From: Methyloversatilis sp. RAC08
GTDB taxonomy: Bacteria > Pseudomonadota > Gammaproteobacteria > Burkholderiales > Rhodocyclaceae
Direction of reading: 5' to 3'
Assembly: GCF_001713355.1 (NCBI RefSeq)
Contig: NZ_CP016448.1
Location: 2,542,001 to 2,606,000, forward strand
Length of the DNA stretch: 64,000 nt
In this document: positions 27,656 through 37,138 of the stretch, in pieces
Numbering within the stretch: position 1 is the stretch's first letter
Layout: the number at the start of each line of letters is the position of its first letter
Position numbers and translations under genes: made by a program
Notes under the pieces: generated by a model
The model's database searches: none
What the model saw: the letters and a program-made list of their open reading frames with translations, nothing else
What the model was told of the DNA's origin: nothing

Positions 27656-28347
27656 GGTGCAATCTCCAGCCAGTATCCAGTCTTCGTCGGCCCCGGAAGC
27701 AGCGCCGCAAGCGGCGGTTCCGGTTACCGCCGGAGTCCTCTGTCCGAAACAAGATTACGCGCGTAGAGGCAGGCATCCGTTCGAAATGTGTCAATAAGTC
27801 TTACACAGCACGGTGTACTTCATTCGAGTGAAATCCGAACCGACAGACGTGCGTACGCTCGAACCGATTGTTTCGAGAGTGATTATCGGCCTCACAGCAC
27901 ATCAGTATTTCTTCGGCCCGGATCTCGCCAAAAAGCACATGCACCTTCGAAACCGGTTTCTGTGTGTCCGCGAAGTCGCCCTTGTCACCCGCCGACGCCT
28001 ACTCAATGCGGAACTCTGCGTTTTTCGTGGGCATTAGCGACGTTTAGATCCTTGTTTTCAGTCTGTGACGACTTCTATCCCGCAAGCGGTATGGACAAAG
28101 AGAACGATCGCATCTTCGAGCTTCTGCGGGGTACTGCAATTCAGAGTCAGGCCAATCGTGGTTTCGCCAGGCTTGTAGCGGACTCCTCGAGCTCGCAAGT
28201 CAGCGTGACGGCGCCTCCAGGTGGTTCTCGCCGACTGACGAAGGGCGGATGATGACACGGGAGTAGTATGAAATTGGTCCTGAGGCCGTCTTGGTCGATG
28301 TAAATCCGCCGCGCGATCTGGACGCACCGAGCCCGGGACCCGCCACC
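27656..28347. other. 692-base stretch without a supported gene
   Basis: Between the HMA-like gene and the MocR-type gene no frame has recognisable homology, a ribosome-binding site and plausible codon use together. Base composition is more AT-rich than the neighbours. The 12-base palindrome GAAACCGGTTTC lies at 27949-27960. Open frames on both strands (for example 27788-28252 +) show no familiar motif. It may hold remnants of lost genes or a non-coding RNA. Confidence 0.5.
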
Positions 28348-29739
28348 CTACATCACCGTCGAATGCGGCTGCAGCGGATGTTCCAGCGTGTCGGCGATCA
28401 GGCGCAGCGCGATGTCGCAGTCGTCGCGCGACATCGGGCCGCCGAGACACACGCGCACCGCGTCTGGCGGCGTGCCGTCGGTGCTGAAGGCGGCACTGGC
28501 GACCACACCGACGCCCTGCGTGCGCAGATAGGACGCGAACTCCACCATCGACCAGTCGGAAGACAGCGGCAGCCACAGGTGGAAGCTTTCCGCCTGTGCC
28601 CGCATCGCGTGGCGACCGAGATGGCGTGCGGCCAGCGACTGGCGGAAGACGGATTCGCTGCGGATGGCGTCCAGCATGGTGTCGGCCGTGCCGTCGGTGA
28701 TCCAGCGCGTGGCCAGCGCATTGGTCACCGGCGAGCACATGACCGTGGTGGCGCGCAGCGCACCGGCCAGTCGTTCCGCCTGGCGCGGGCCGGGCGCATG
28801 CACGAAGGCCGAACGCAGCCCGGCGCCGAAACATTTCGACAGGCCGGTGATGTAATAGGTGAGTGCCGGCGCCAGCGTGGCCAACGGCGCCGGCGTGTCG
28901 CGCGGCAGCATGGCGTAGGCGTCGTCCTCGATGATGGGAACGGCGTAGCGCAGCGCAACGTCGGCCAGCGCCTCGCGCCGTGCGCGCGTGACCGTCGCGG
29001 TGGTCGGGTTCAGTAATGTCGGGTTGCAGTACAGCGCACGCGGTTTCAGCGTCCGGCACGCGTGTTCGAAGGCGTCGGCGCTGGGGCCGTCGTCGTCCAG
29101 CGGCAGCGCGTGGAGTTGCACGCCGAGCTGCGCAGCGATAGCCTTGATGCCCGGATAGGTCAGCGACTCGACGCAGATCAGTTCGCCCGGCCGCGCCAGC
29201 AGCGACACCAGCGCTGTCAGCGCGGCGTGGATGCCCGGACACACCAGCACCCGTTCGACCGCGCACAGCGGCAGCCGGCGGCGCAGCCACGCGACGCCGG
29301 CTGCGCGGTCGTCGCGCGTGCCGCCGAAATCCTGATAGCGCAGCAGGTCGTACCAGTCCGACTGCACCATCACCTGCGCGGCACTGTCGCGCAGGCGCGC
29401 GATCAGCGCCGGATCCTGCGGTTCGGGCGGCAGGTTCATCGTCATTTCGGCGCCGCTGCCGCCGCGCAGCGCGAGGCCGGGCGTGGCCCCGCGCACGAAG
29501 GTGCCCATGCCGGCGCGTGAATCGATCAGGCCGCGCTTGCGCGCCTCGGCATAGCCGCGTGCCACCGTCGTGTAATTCAGCTCGAGGTAGTCGGCCAGTT
29601 CGCGCAGCGTGGGCAGACGGTCGCGCGCGGCTAGTCGGCCACTGCGCACATCCTCGGCGATCAGGTCGGCGATCAGCAGGTAGGCCGGCTTGTTGCTCGA
29701 CCGGATGCGCTTGAGCCAGATCTGCGAGGTCTTGTCCAT
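28348..29739 (-). CDS. MocR/PdxR-type GntR-aminotransferase regulator
   Basis: 463 aa. An N-terminal GntR winged helix (about residues 10-80: LIAEDVRSGRLAARDRLPTL, LNYTTVARGYAEARKRGLI) is fused to a fold-type I PLP aminotransferase domain with the Schiff-base lysine in TGLSKCFGAGLRSAF and IIEDDAYAML. Such proteins are usually PLP-responsive regulators rather than enzymes. The ATG overlaps the TGA of the upstream gene (ATGA), so it is translated with the Nit1 cluster. It could regulate that cluster or act on an amino compound. Confidence 0.88.
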   Translation of the reverse strand: MDKTSQIWLKRIRSSNKPAYLLIADLIAEDVRSGRLAARDRLPTLRELADYLELNYTTVARGYAEARKRGLIDSRAGMGTFVRGATPGLALRGGSGAEMTMNLPPEPQDPALIARLRDSAAQVMVQSDWYDLLRYQDFGGTRDDRAAGVAWLRRRLPLCAVERVLVCPGIHAALTALVSLLARPGELICVESLTYPGIKAIAAQLGVQLHALPLDDDGPSADAFEHACRTLKPRALYCNPTLLNPTTATVTRARREALADVALRYAVPIIEDDAYAMLPRDTPAPLATLAPALTYYITGLSKCFGAGLRSAFVHAPGPRQAERLAGALRATTVMCSPVTNALATRWITDGTADTMLDAIRSESVFRQSLAARHLGRHAMRAQAESFHLWLPLSSDWSMVEFASYLRTQGVGVVASAAFSTDGTPPDAVRVCLGGPMSRDDCDIALRLIADTLEHPLQPHSTVM

Positions 29740-30599
29740 CAATCGGCTCGTCGGGTGAAGCGCTTGCGCGTGACGACATCGGCGATCCGGAGGCCGTCGG
29801 CCCGGCGCACGATGCGACAGCGATGATGGAAGCCGTCGGGCTCCGCACCGGCGGCCAGCAATTCGACACGCACCGCTTCGCCCGGATCGATGTTGCCGTG
29901 GAAGTACAGCGTGCGCTCGGCGGTGACCGCCGGGCGCAGGCCGTACCAGGCGAACTCGGCGCGGTCGACCAGCGCCTGGAAGGTGGCGAAGTACAGGAAG
30001 CCGGCGCCGTTGAAATCGCTGTTCGGGCAGGGCGTGAAGTCGAAGCTGCGAAGCACTTCACCGTCGTGCGCCGCGGTGCGGTGCGTCCGGCCGAGCGATT
30101 TCAGTTCGGCTGCGGCCGCCCTCAACATGATGTCGCCAGACATCAGGTCTTCGCTGTCCGGCAGCATCTGCGCCTTCGTCACGCTGCGGTTGCCGCCTCC
30201 CGGCGCGCGTCGCACCAGCGCCGACAGCAGCTCCAGGCGCGCCACGCGCGTGCTGCCCATGCGCACCGTCTGCGCGCTGTAATGCTGCGCGCGGCCATGC
30301 GGCACCAGCCGCGCCAGCAGCGCGAACGGCGCGTGCTCGGTCACCGCGTCGAGTTGCGCCTCGCGCAGCCGCACCGCGGTCAGCGCGGCATAGCTGCGGC
30401 AGCCGTCGATGTCGGCGAAGGCCGGTTCGTCCTGCCCCTGTGCACGTGCGATGGCCATCCAGTGCAGGTGGGCGCATTCCTTCAGCAGCCAGTTTTCCGA
30501 CAGGCCGTACAGTGCCAGTTGCGGCATGCCGGCCTGATAGTGCTGCAGCAACGCCAATGTGGCGCGCGGCTGCAACTGGTTCGCGTCCTGCATCAGCAT
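29739..30599 (-). CDS. Pnap_2097 family biosynthetic protein, LnmK-like
   Basis: 286 aa from ATG 30599, 7 bases after GGAGG; another ATG lies two codons inside. The C-terminal half shows the hot-dog-like pattern of the LnmK_N_HDF group (DFNGAGFLYFATFQALVDRAEF, then ERTLYFHGNIDPGEAVRVEL). LnmK is a bifunctional acyltransferase/decarboxylase in polyketide synthesis, and the Pnap_2097 branch is named as a probable biosynthetic protein of unknown reaction. The start overlaps the end of the flavoprotein gene and the stop overlaps the MocR-type gene, making it part of the Nit1 operon here. Confidence 0.75.
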   Translation of the reverse strand: MLMQDANQLQPRATLALLQHYQAGMPQLALYGLSENWLLKECAHLHWMAIARAQGQDEPAFADIDGCRSYAALTAVRLREAQLDAVTEHAPFALLARLVPHGRAQHYSAQTVRMGSTRVARLELLSALVRRAPGGGNRSVTKAQMLPDSEDLMSGDIMLRAAAAELKSLGRTHRTAAHDGEVLRSFDFTPCPNSDFNGAGFLYFATFQALVDRAEFAWYGLRPAVTAERTLYFHGNIDPGEAVRVELLAAGAEPDGFHHRCRIVRRADGLRIADVVTRKRFTRRAD

Positions 30600-31867
30600 G
30601 TGACGGCCTCCTCCGGTTGAAGATGCCGGGGCGCGAAGGCGGTCACCTTCTCGGTCAGCCAGGCGGCGTCGCGCGCCACGCCGGAAAAGCGGCCCGAACC
30701 CCATGTGTACAGCCAGGGCAGGCCGAGGAAGTACAGGCCCGGTTGCTGCGTCACACCGCGCGTGTGCACCGGGTCGCCGCGGCCATTGAATACCGGCGCG
30801 TCCACCCAGCGGAAATCCGGGCTGAAGCCGATGCACCAGATGACGCTCGTGATGGCGCTCGATGACAGGTCGAGCGTCGTACGCTCGGCTGCGGGCGTCC
30901 ACACCGGTTCATAGACCGACGGCGGCGGTGCGTCGATGCCGGCGCTGGCAATGTGCTTGTCGATCGCGGCGTTGATGCCGTTGTAGATGCGGTCGGCGTG
31001 ATCGAGCGCGGCGCGCAGGCCGGGCTCGAAAGTGAGCGTCGATCCGTCGAGGTCCTGCAGCAGCCCGTACAGTTCCATGCCTTCGAGCGCGAAGCGGCGC
31101 AGGTCGATGTCGCGCCCGCCGTCGCGGCCGGTCACGTAGTGGTTGGTGTTGTCGCGCACGCCCTCGCGCAACGGGTGCTCGGTGACCGGCATGTCGTAGT
31201 AATTCATGTCGGCCAGCCAGTCGACCACGTCGCGTCCTCGGTAGAAGCGCGCGCAGCGCGGCGCATCGCCCACGGCGAGGTGAACCTTGCGCCCGGCCAG
31301 ATGCAGGTCTTCGGCGATCTGTGCGCCCGACTGTCCCGACCCGACCACCAGCACCTCGCCCTCGGGCAGTGCTGCCGCGCTGCGGTACTGCTCGGAATGC
31401 AGCTGCACGATGCCGGCAGGCAGGCGCTCGGCCAGCCGCGGCACGATGGGCTGGTGATAGCCGCCGCTGGCCACGATGACCTGGTCGGCAGTCCATTCGC
31501 CGTCCGAAGTGATCACGTCGAAACCGCCCTGCACACGCGGACTGACACGTCGCACCGCCACGCCTTCGCGGATCGGAGGTGCGACCTTGCGGCGGAAGGC
31601 GGCGAGATACGCGTTGATTTCGTCTTTTTTCATGAAACCGTGCGGGTCCGGCCCGTCATAGACATGGCCGGGCAATGCGCACTGCCAGTTCGGTGTGACG
31701 AGGCAGAAGTTGTCCCAGCGCTGGGTGCGCCAGACATGCATCGCGCTGTGCTTTTCCAGCACCAGATGGTCGATGCCGGCCTGCTGCAGGCAGTGGCTCA
31801 TCGACAGACCGGCCTGACCGCCGCCGACGATGATGACCGGCAGATGGGAAGAGGGGGATGGGGACAT
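30593..31867 (-). CDS. MSMEG_0569 family flavin-dependent oxidoreductase
   Basis: 424 aa from ATG 31867 (MSPSPSSHLPVIIVGGGQAG), which follows GGAG at good distance; a GTG at 31888 would add seven residues. FAD-binding GGGQAGLS near the N-terminus and a second Rossmann motif VVGSGQSGAQIAEDL identify a class B-type flavoprotein monooxygenase fold. This family is an invariant member of Nit1 clusters (NitH), with unknown substrate. It is needed, by family evidence, for growth on cyanide in a Pseudomonas system. Confidence 0.87.
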   Translation of the reverse strand: MSPSPSSHLPVIIVGGGQAGLSMSHCLQQAGIDHLVLEKHSAMHVWRTQRWDNFCLVTPNWQCALPGHVYDGPDPHGFMKKDEINAYLAAFRRKVAPPIREGVAVRRVSPRVQGGFDVITSDGEWTADQVIVASGGYHQPIVPRLAERLPAGIVQLHSEQYRSAAALPEGEVLVVGSGQSGAQIAEDLHLAGRKVHLAVGDAPRCARFYRGRDVVDWLADMNYYDMPVTEHPLREGVRDNTNHYVTGRDGGRDIDLRRFALEGMELYGLLQDLDGSTLTFEPGLRAALDHADRIYNGINAAIDKHIASAGIDAPPPSVYEPVWTPAAERTTLDLSSSAITSVIWCIGFSPDFRWVDAPVFNGRGDPVHTRGVTQQPGLYFLGLPWLYTWGSGRFSGVARDAAWLTEKVTAFAPRHLQPEEAVTC

Positions 31868-31884
31868 GGCAGGGACTCCGTGGC

Positions 31885-32172
31885 TCACTCGTCGAAGGCG
31901 AGTACTTCGATCTGCGCATCGGGATGGGTGACCCAGCGCGCAGCGCGCTGTTCGATGTCGGCCAGCTGGTCCATCGCGGCCGAACAGGCGAATCCGTACT
32001 TCGCACGCACCCGCTCGGACGCAATGTGCAGCGCTTCGCGCACCGATGGCAAGAATTCGGCCAGCGGGTAGCAGGTGCCCGGCGCGAAGTAGTCCTTGAT
32101 CACCAGCGAGGGCGAATAGCAGCGGGTTTCAGTCTGGTCGGGCCAGCGGACCCGGAAGTGCATGGCGGGCAT
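31885..32172 (-). CDS. MSMEG_0570 family nitrogen starvation response protein
   Basis: 95 aa (ATG 32172; a second ATG three codons later also fits). The sequence HFRVRWPDQTETRCYSPSLV, then DYFAPGTCYPLAEF and KYGFACSAAMDQLADIE, is conserved in this family. No known domain or catalytic motif; two of its cysteines might matter (TCYP, FACS). Small partner protein of the Nit1 cluster, between the glycosyltransferase and the flavoprotein. Confidence 0.82.
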   Translation of the reverse strand: MPAMHFRVRWPDQTETRCYSPSLVIKDYFAPGTCYPLAEFLPSVREALHIASERVRAKYGFACSAAMDQLADIEQRAARWVTHPDAQIEVLAFDE

Positions 32173-32185
32173 GGCGCAGTTCTCT

Positions 32186-33382
32186 CTATGTGGACAAAGG
32201 CAGAAGCCGCGACGCCCGGTACAGGTCGGCGTGACGCCGGGCGCTGGCCGGCCAGCTGAAGCGGCGGCACACCTCGGGCAGTTCGTCGCGCAACGCGTCG
32301 GCGCGGCGTGGGTCGCAGGCGCGGCGCATGGCGCGGGCGATCGACAGGGCGTCCTGCGGGTCGGCCCAGCTGACGTCGGTGTCACCCAGATATTCCGTAA
32401 ACGGCGCGATCGACGACACGACGACCGGCGTGCCGCTGGCCAGCGCTTCGAGCACCACCAGGCCGAAGCCTTCGCAGGTTGATGCCATGACGAGCACGTC
32501 GGCCAGACGGAACAGCGCCGGCATGTCGGCATCGGCCAGCGTGCCGGCGATGACCACGTCGCGCGCATAGCCCACGGTCAGGCCGCTGTCGCGCAGGTCG
32601 GCCTGGAAGGCGCGCGCATAGCCTTCGTGGTCGAGCAGGCTGGCGCCGCCGGCGATCACCAGTTGCGCGCCTGGCAGTTCGGCCTTGAGCAGCGCGAAGG
32701 CTTCGAGCACGCGCCGCGTGTTCTTGCGCTCTTCGACGCCGCCGACGGCGAGGCATACCGGGCCGCGCCCGGCGGCTTCGGTGATGCCCAGCCGATGCGC
32801 GAGGATGAGGTCGCCGTTGCCGGGCTGTGCCGAGTAGCGTTCGGTGTCGACGCCGTTGTTCACGCGCTTCGCGTCGATGCCGAAATCGTCGGCCAGCCGG
32901 TCGCGCCACAGATCGCTGACGCACAGCACGGTGCGTGCGCACTGCACGCCGCGCGCCTGCCAGGCGGCGAGCCGGCTGTCGTCGAACTCGTCGAGGTGAT
33001 GCACGGTGCGTACGAAGCCGTCGATCAGGCCCTGATCCTCAAGCGCGGCGAGCGCATTGGCGCTGATGCTGTCCTGTGCATGCAGGATGTCGAACGGCCG
33101 GGTCGCCAGACGCGGCGCCAGATGAGCGACATAGGCGCCGATGCGTTCGCTGACCATGTCGATCACGCTGCCCGGGACGCCCGCCACCGGTACCGGTTCG
33201 AAGCGGCACGTTGGCGTGCGGAACAGGCGCTGGCCGGGCGCGGCTGGCGCGAACATCGTCACATCGTGCCCATTGCGCTGCAGCGCCTGCGCCAGTTCCA
33301 GCGTGTGTACGACGCCACCGCGCGGATTGACCGAATGGGTCAGCAGCCCGATTCTCAGCACTGCCTGCAGCGCGTCAGACAT
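32186..33382 (-). CDS. MSMEG_0565 family glycosyltransferase
   Basis: 398 aa from ATG 33382. GT-B fold of the GT4 type: N-terminal LLTHSVNPRGGVVHTLELAQAL, then GGVEERKNTRRVLEAF and the nucleotide-sugar motif EGFGLVVLEALASGTPVVVS. Its presence suggests that the Nit1 product is glycosylated or that a sugar donor is used. Overlaps the AIR-synthase-like gene by 8 bases. Confidence 0.87.
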   Translation of the reverse strand: MSDALQAVLRIGLLTHSVNPRGGVVHTLELAQALQRNGHDVTMFAPAAPGQRLFRTPTCRFEPVPVAGVPGSVIDMVSERIGAYVAHLAPRLATRPFDILHAQDSISANALAALEDQGLIDGFVRTVHHLDEFDDSRLAAWQARGVQCARTVLCVSDLWRDRLADDFGIDAKRVNNGVDTERYSAQPGNGDLILAHRLGITEAAGRGPVCLAVGGVEERKNTRRVLEAFALLKAELPGAQLVIAGGASLLDHEGYARAFQADLRDSGLTVGYARDVVIAGTLADADMPALFRLADVLVMASTCEGFGLVVLEALASGTPVVVSSIAPFTEYLGDTDVSWADPQDALSIARAMRRACDPRRADALRDELPEVCRRFSWPASARRHADLYRASRLLPLST

Positions 33383-34388
33383 GCGCAGTCTCCGCATCTG
33401 CCCGCGCGTTTGCCGTGGCGAGAATGAAGGGCTGTTCGGCGACATTCCACAGCAGCGCGCGTTCGTGCTGCTGCGTCAGCCACACCTCGGACGCTTCAGT
33501 CACGCGGCCGATGCGCGCCGCGGCGATGTCCCGTTCGCCGAAGCATGCCATGACGCGATCGGCATGGGCCGGGCGCACCGACAGCAGATAGCCGAAGCTG
33601 GGGAAGGACAGCAGCCAGCGCAGCAGAGGCACGCCGACGGGGCGCGGCACTGCGTCAAGATCAATCGCCGCACCGACCTTCGAGCACTCGAGCAGCATCA
33701 GTGCGGTGCCGATCAGGCCGGCCATGCTGACGTCCTTGCCGGCGTCGCACAGGCCGGCTTCGGCCAGTTGCGGCAGCAGTTCGATGTCGCCGCGCAGGCG
33801 CTCGGCCGGCGCGCGGGTCGAAGCATTCCAGTACGGATAGGGTTCTTCGTACGCGCCGCGCAGGTCGACCGCCATGATCAGGTCGTCGCCCGGCTGCGCA
33901 TCGAAACTGGTGATGAGTTTTTTCGCGCGGCCGAGGATGGCGACCGCCAGCTGGCCGTGCGCCGCGCGGTGATTGCTGTGGCCGCCGACGATGGGCACGC
34001 CATAGCGCGTCGACGCGGCGGCCAAGCCCTCGAGCACCGGCGACGAGGCGTCGGCGCCGTCGCTCCACAGCGCATCGACCACGGCGATCGGCCGCCCGCC
34101 CATGGCGCAGATGTCGCTCACATTGACCATGACGCCGCAGTAGCCGGCGAACCACGGCATGCGCGTGACGAACTGTTCGACCAGACCTTCGATTGCGAAC
34201 AGCAGCCAGCCCTCGCCCGAGGGATCGGCGATCGCGGCGCAGTCGTCGCCGACGGCCACGGCCTGCGTCAGGTCCTTCATGCCGCCGGGCAGTGCGCGGC
34301 CGAGTGCGTCCATCACGTGCCCGATGTCGCGCTTGTGCGCGAAGCCGGGGCTGCCGCGCAGCGCGTCGACGAGGGCGTGCAGATTCAC
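33375..34388 (-). CDS. sll0787 family AIR synthase-like (PurM-like) protein
   Basis: 337 aa from a GTG at 34388 that overlaps the TGA of the acetyltransferase gene (GTGA). The protein has the PurM/ThiL/HypE/SelD ATP-binding fold: VAVGDDCAAIADPSGEGWL, VMVNVSDICAMGGRPIAVVD and GGHSN. These enzymes activate carbonyl or amide groups with ATP. In the Nit1 set it is NitF-like; substrate unknown. The real N-terminus MNLHALVDALRG-type is read from GTG, while the frame continues upstream without a start signal. Confidence 0.85.
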   Translation of the reverse strand: MNLHALVDALRGSPGFAHKRDIGHVMDALGRALPGGMKDLTQAVAVGDDCAAIADPSGEGWLLFAIEGLVEQFVTRMPWFAGYCGVMVNVSDICAMGGRPIAVVDALWSDGADASSPVLEGLAAASTRYGVPIVGGHSNHRAAHGQLAVAILGRAKKLITSFDAQPGDDLIMAVDLRGAYEEPYPYWNASTRAPAERLRGDIELLPQLAEAGLCDAGKDVSMAGLIGTALMLLECSKVGAAIDLDAVPRPVGVPLLRWLLSFPSFGYLLSVRPAHADRVMACFGERDIAAARIGRVTEASEVWLTQQHERALLWNVAEQPFILATANARADAETAHV

Positions 34389-34975
34389 GCGGCGACTCCG
34401 CTGCGCGCAGCCGTCGAGCGTGTGACGAAGCCGCTGAACACATCGAAACACGGCGGATAGTGATCGAGTTCCGCCTGCATCAGCCAGTGCGCACGCCCGT
34501 GCAGGGTTTCCGGCTGCAGCGGCTTCCAGTGCAGGCGACGGAACAGTGGCAGGTTCTGCGCCTGCACGTGGGCGAGGAAGGTGTGGCAGCCGCGCGCATG
34601 CGCGCTGGTCACCGCGAGCCGGATCAGCGTGGCGCCCAGCTTGCCGTGGCTGCGGAAGGACTGCGCCACTGCGAGGCGCGAGCCCCACCACAGGCCGGGT
34701 TCGCCTGAACGCCGGTCTTCGTGGATGCGCACCGTGCCAACCACCTGATCCGGCATGCCGCCGACCTGGGTAACGGCGACGATGAGCTGGGCTTGTGCGT
34801 CGATGGCGTCGATGTCGTCGCCCTCGAACACGCCCTGTTCTTCGCAGAACACCGCGCGCCGCAGTCGATGGGCTTCATCTCGCTCCCACGCGCTGTCCGC
34901 CCATTTGATGCGGAATTCGCAGGGCGCGAAATGCGCCGGCAGTTCGCAGTAATCCACCGGGTCAGCGCACCGCAT
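34385..34975 (-). CDS. MSMEG_0567/sll0786 family N-acetyltransferase (GNAT)
   Basis: 196 aa. The acetyl-CoA site is visible as RLAVAQSFRSHGKLGATLIRLA, and the N-terminal RRAVFCEEQGVFEGDD resembles the acyl-homoserine-lactone-synthase-like GNAT branch. It overlaps the radical SAM gene by 14 bases. Conserved NitE-like member of the cluster; it likely acylates an amine intermediate. Confidence 0.86.
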   Translation of the reverse strand: MRCADPVDYCELPAHFAPCEFRIKWADSAWERDEAHRLRRAVFCEEQGVFEGDDIDAIDAQAQLIVAVTQVGGMPDQVVGTVRIHEDRRSGEPGLWWGSRLAVAQSFRSHGKLGATLIRLAVTSAHARGCHTFLAHVQAQNLPLFRRLHWKPLQPETLHGRAHWLMQAELDHYPPCFDVFSGFVTRSTAARSGVAA

Positions 34976-36134
34976 GGGCGGCCTCCGGCTTTTCGTACGA
35001 CGACAGCGACGAGCAGGCGCCGCATTTGCCGCAGCCGGCCTTGATGTCGGTCGAGCGCAGGCCGGCGTCGGACAGCATCGCGCCCAGCGGTTCGAGGATG
35101 GACCGCATGAAGGCCGGGCTGGGTGCCGGATGATCTTCCAGCGGCGTGCCGCTGATCGGCACGAAAGGCACGACGAAGGGATACACGCCCAGTCCGATGA
35201 GCTTGGCGCTGATGTCGAGGATGGTGTCCGTCGTATCGCCCAGGCCGGCCAGGATGTAGGTGCTCACCTGGCCGCGCCCGAATACCGCGACCGCTGCTTC
35301 GAACGCCTCCATGTAGCGCTCCATGGACACGGCGGCCTTGCCCGGCATGATCTGCTCGCGCAGCGCCGGCGTGACCACTTCGAGATGCATGCCCAGGCTG
35401 TCGATGCCGGCCGCCTTCATGCGCGCGAACCAGCGGTCATCGTCCGGCGGCTCGCACTGCGCCTGGATCGGCAGATCGACCGCGGCGCGCACGGCGAAAG
35501 CCGACTCGCACAGCACCTGCGCGCCGCGATCCGGCGTGGCCGGCGTACCGGTGGTCATCACCATGTGCTTCACGCCGTCGAGCAGCACGGCGGCGCGGGC
35601 GACTTCCGCCAGCTGTTCCGGCGTCTTGTGCGCGATGGTGCGGCCGGCGGCGAGCGACTGGCCGATCGAGCAGAACTTGCACGCCTTGCGCCGGCTTTCA
35701 TACCGGATGCAGGTCTGCAAAACCGTGGTCGCCAGCACGTCGGCGCCGTGCAGCGTCGCGATGTGCGAGTAGGGCACGCCGTCGAGTGTCTGCAGCGCAT
35801 AGAAGCGCGGCTGTTTCGGAAAGCTGATCTGCGCGATCGGAATGCTGCCGCGCTTCAGTTGCACGCGACCATCGGCGTCCGCCGCCTCGGCGATGAAGGG
35901 CGAGTTGAAGGCGGAGCCCGTATGCACCGGCACCATGATGGTCGTGCCGTCCACCGTCACCGCCTTGTGATCGGACGGCCCGGCACCGCCGCGCCGGCTC
36001 GGTGCGCCAGCGCCCGGATCAGCCAGCCGCAAGCCGAACGACTGCAGTTCCGTCATCAGCGCCGTCGCCTGCTGACGGTCGGTCGATTTGTGGTTCGATT
36101 CGCGGTTCTCTTCGAGGATCGGTAAGGTGCTCAT
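34962..36134 (-). CDS. MSMEG_0568 family radical SAM protein
   Basis: 390 aa from ATG 36134, 8 bases after GGAG; a later ATG at 36056 has a poorer site. The cluster-binding region reads Cys142, Cys152, Cys155 (C-x9-C-x2-C), longer than the textbook CxxxCxxC. SAM-binding features follow ([10 protein letters not shown], then [13 protein letters not shown]). The C-terminus has a second cysteine set, [11 protein letters not shown], which could hold an auxiliary iron-sulfur cluster. Together with the nitrilase it is the core of Nit1 clusters (NitD). Confidence 0.88.
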   Translation of the reverse strand: MSTLPILEENRESNHKSTDRQQATALMTELQSFGLRLADPGAGAPSRRGGAGPSDHKAVTVDGTTIMVPVHTGSAFNSPFIAEAADADGRVQLKRGSIPIAQISFPKQPRFYALQTLDGVPYSHIATLHGADVLATTVLQTCIRYESRRKACKFCSIGQSLAAGRTIAHKTPEQLAEVARAAVLLDGVKHMVMTTGTPATPDRGAQVLCESAFAVRAAVDLPIQAQCEPPDDDRWFARMKAAGIDSLGMHLEVVTPALREQIMPGKAAVSMERYMEAFEAAVAVFGRGQVSTYILAGLGDTTDTILDISAKLIGLGVYPFVVPFVPISGTPLEDHPAPSPAFMRSILEPLGAMLSDAGLRSTDIKAGCGKCGACSSLSSYEKPEAAHAVR

Positions 36135-37095
36135 CGATGGTGCTCCGGACAGGTTCTGAAGGGGATGCCATCGACACGACCGGACTGGCCGGGCGGTCGT
36201 TGATGGCGAGGCTGAGCAGTTCGGGTCGGGCGTAGTGGCCGACCGAATCCATCATGCGTTTGCGCTTGGTGACCAGCGCCATGTCCAGATCGGCGATCAC
36301 CATGCCTTCGCCTTCGGTCAGTGGCGGCGCCAGGTGCACGCCTTCGGGCGACACGATGGCGGTGCAGCACCCGCCGCGCAGCGCCTTCTGCAGTCCGGCG
36401 TCGGGCGTGATCGACCGGATCTGGGCGTCGCTCAGCCAGCCGGTGGAATTGATGACGAAACAACCGGATTCGAGCGCGTGATGGCGGATGGTCACTTCCA
36501 TCTGGTCGGCGAAGATCTGGCCGACCATCGAGCCGGGAAACTGTGCGCAGTGGATTTCTTCGTGCTGGGTCATCAGCGCGTAGCGGGCCAGCGGGTTGTA
36601 GTGCTCCCAGCAGGCCAGAGCGCCGACGCGACCGACGGCGGTATCGACCACCTTCAGGCCGCTAGCATCGCCCTGACCCCACACCATGCGCTCGTGATAG
36701 GTCGGCGTGATCTTGCGGCGCTTCAGCGCCAGCGTGCCGTCGGCGTCGAACACCAACTGCGTGTTGTACAGGCTGCCGTGGTCGCGCTCGTTCACGCCGA
36801 GCACCACCACGACGCTACGTGAGCGTGCGCGCTCGGCGACCACCTGCGTCACCGGCCCGGGCACCGCCACCGCCCGTTCGTACAGCTTCAGGTGCGCCGC
36901 GCCCATCAGCACCGGCGGCTGCACGAAGGAAAAGTACGGGTAGTAGGGCAGGAAGGTTTCCGGAAACACCGCGATCCGCGCGCCGCGATCCGCCGCCTCG
37001 TCGATCGCCGCCAGCACGCGGGCCAGCGTGCCGTCGGCCGATTCGAGGTCGGGCGCGATCTGGATCGCGGCGGCTCGGATTACTCGTGCATTCAT
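36019..37095 (-). CDS. Nit1-type nitrilase (Nit6803 family)
   Basis: 358 aa from ATG 37095 ([15 protein letters not shown]). The catalytic triad is complete: Glu46 ([13 protein letters not shown]), Lys128 ([15 protein letters not shown]) and Cys162 ([11 protein letters not shown]). Nitrilases hydrolyse nitriles to acid and ammonia. The C-terminus after about residue 310 is Ser/Arg/Pro-rich and is encoded over the first 116 bases of the radical SAM gene in another frame. In the cyanide-using Pseudomonas system the corresponding enzyme is NitC. Confidence 0.92.
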   Translation of the reverse strand: MNARVIRAAAIQIAPDLESADGTLARVLAAIDEAADRGARIAVFPETFLPYYPYFSFVQPPVLMGAAHLKLYERAVAVPGPVTQVVAERARSRSVVVVLGVNERDHGSLYNTQLVFDADGTLALKRRKITPTYHERMVWGQGDASGLKVVDTAVGRVGALACWEHYNPLARYALMTQHEEIHCAQFPGSMVGQIFADQMEVTIRHHALESGCFVINSTGWLSDAQIRSITPDAGLQKALRGGCCTAIVSPEGVHLAPPLTEGEGMVIADLDMALVTKRKRMMDSVGHYARPELLSLAINDRPASPVVSMASPSEPVRSTIDEHLTDPRREPRIEPQIDRPSAGDGADDGTAVVRLAAG

Positions 37096-37138
37096 GCGCT
37101 TCTCCGTAATGCAGACAGCCGGGACGCCCGCGCGTCCG

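Noticed and set aside
27788-28252. Possible 154-codon gene in the gene-free stretch
   Set aside because: No ribosome-binding site, Ser/Arg/Pro-rich translation without domain features; kept as unexplained sequence rather than a gene.
28058-30061. Minus-strand open frame running from the gene-free stretch through the MocR-type gene in another frame
   Set aside because: Low-complexity Arg/Ala/Ser translation in the overlapped part; the last 50 codons lie in the gene-free region but match nothing I recognise.
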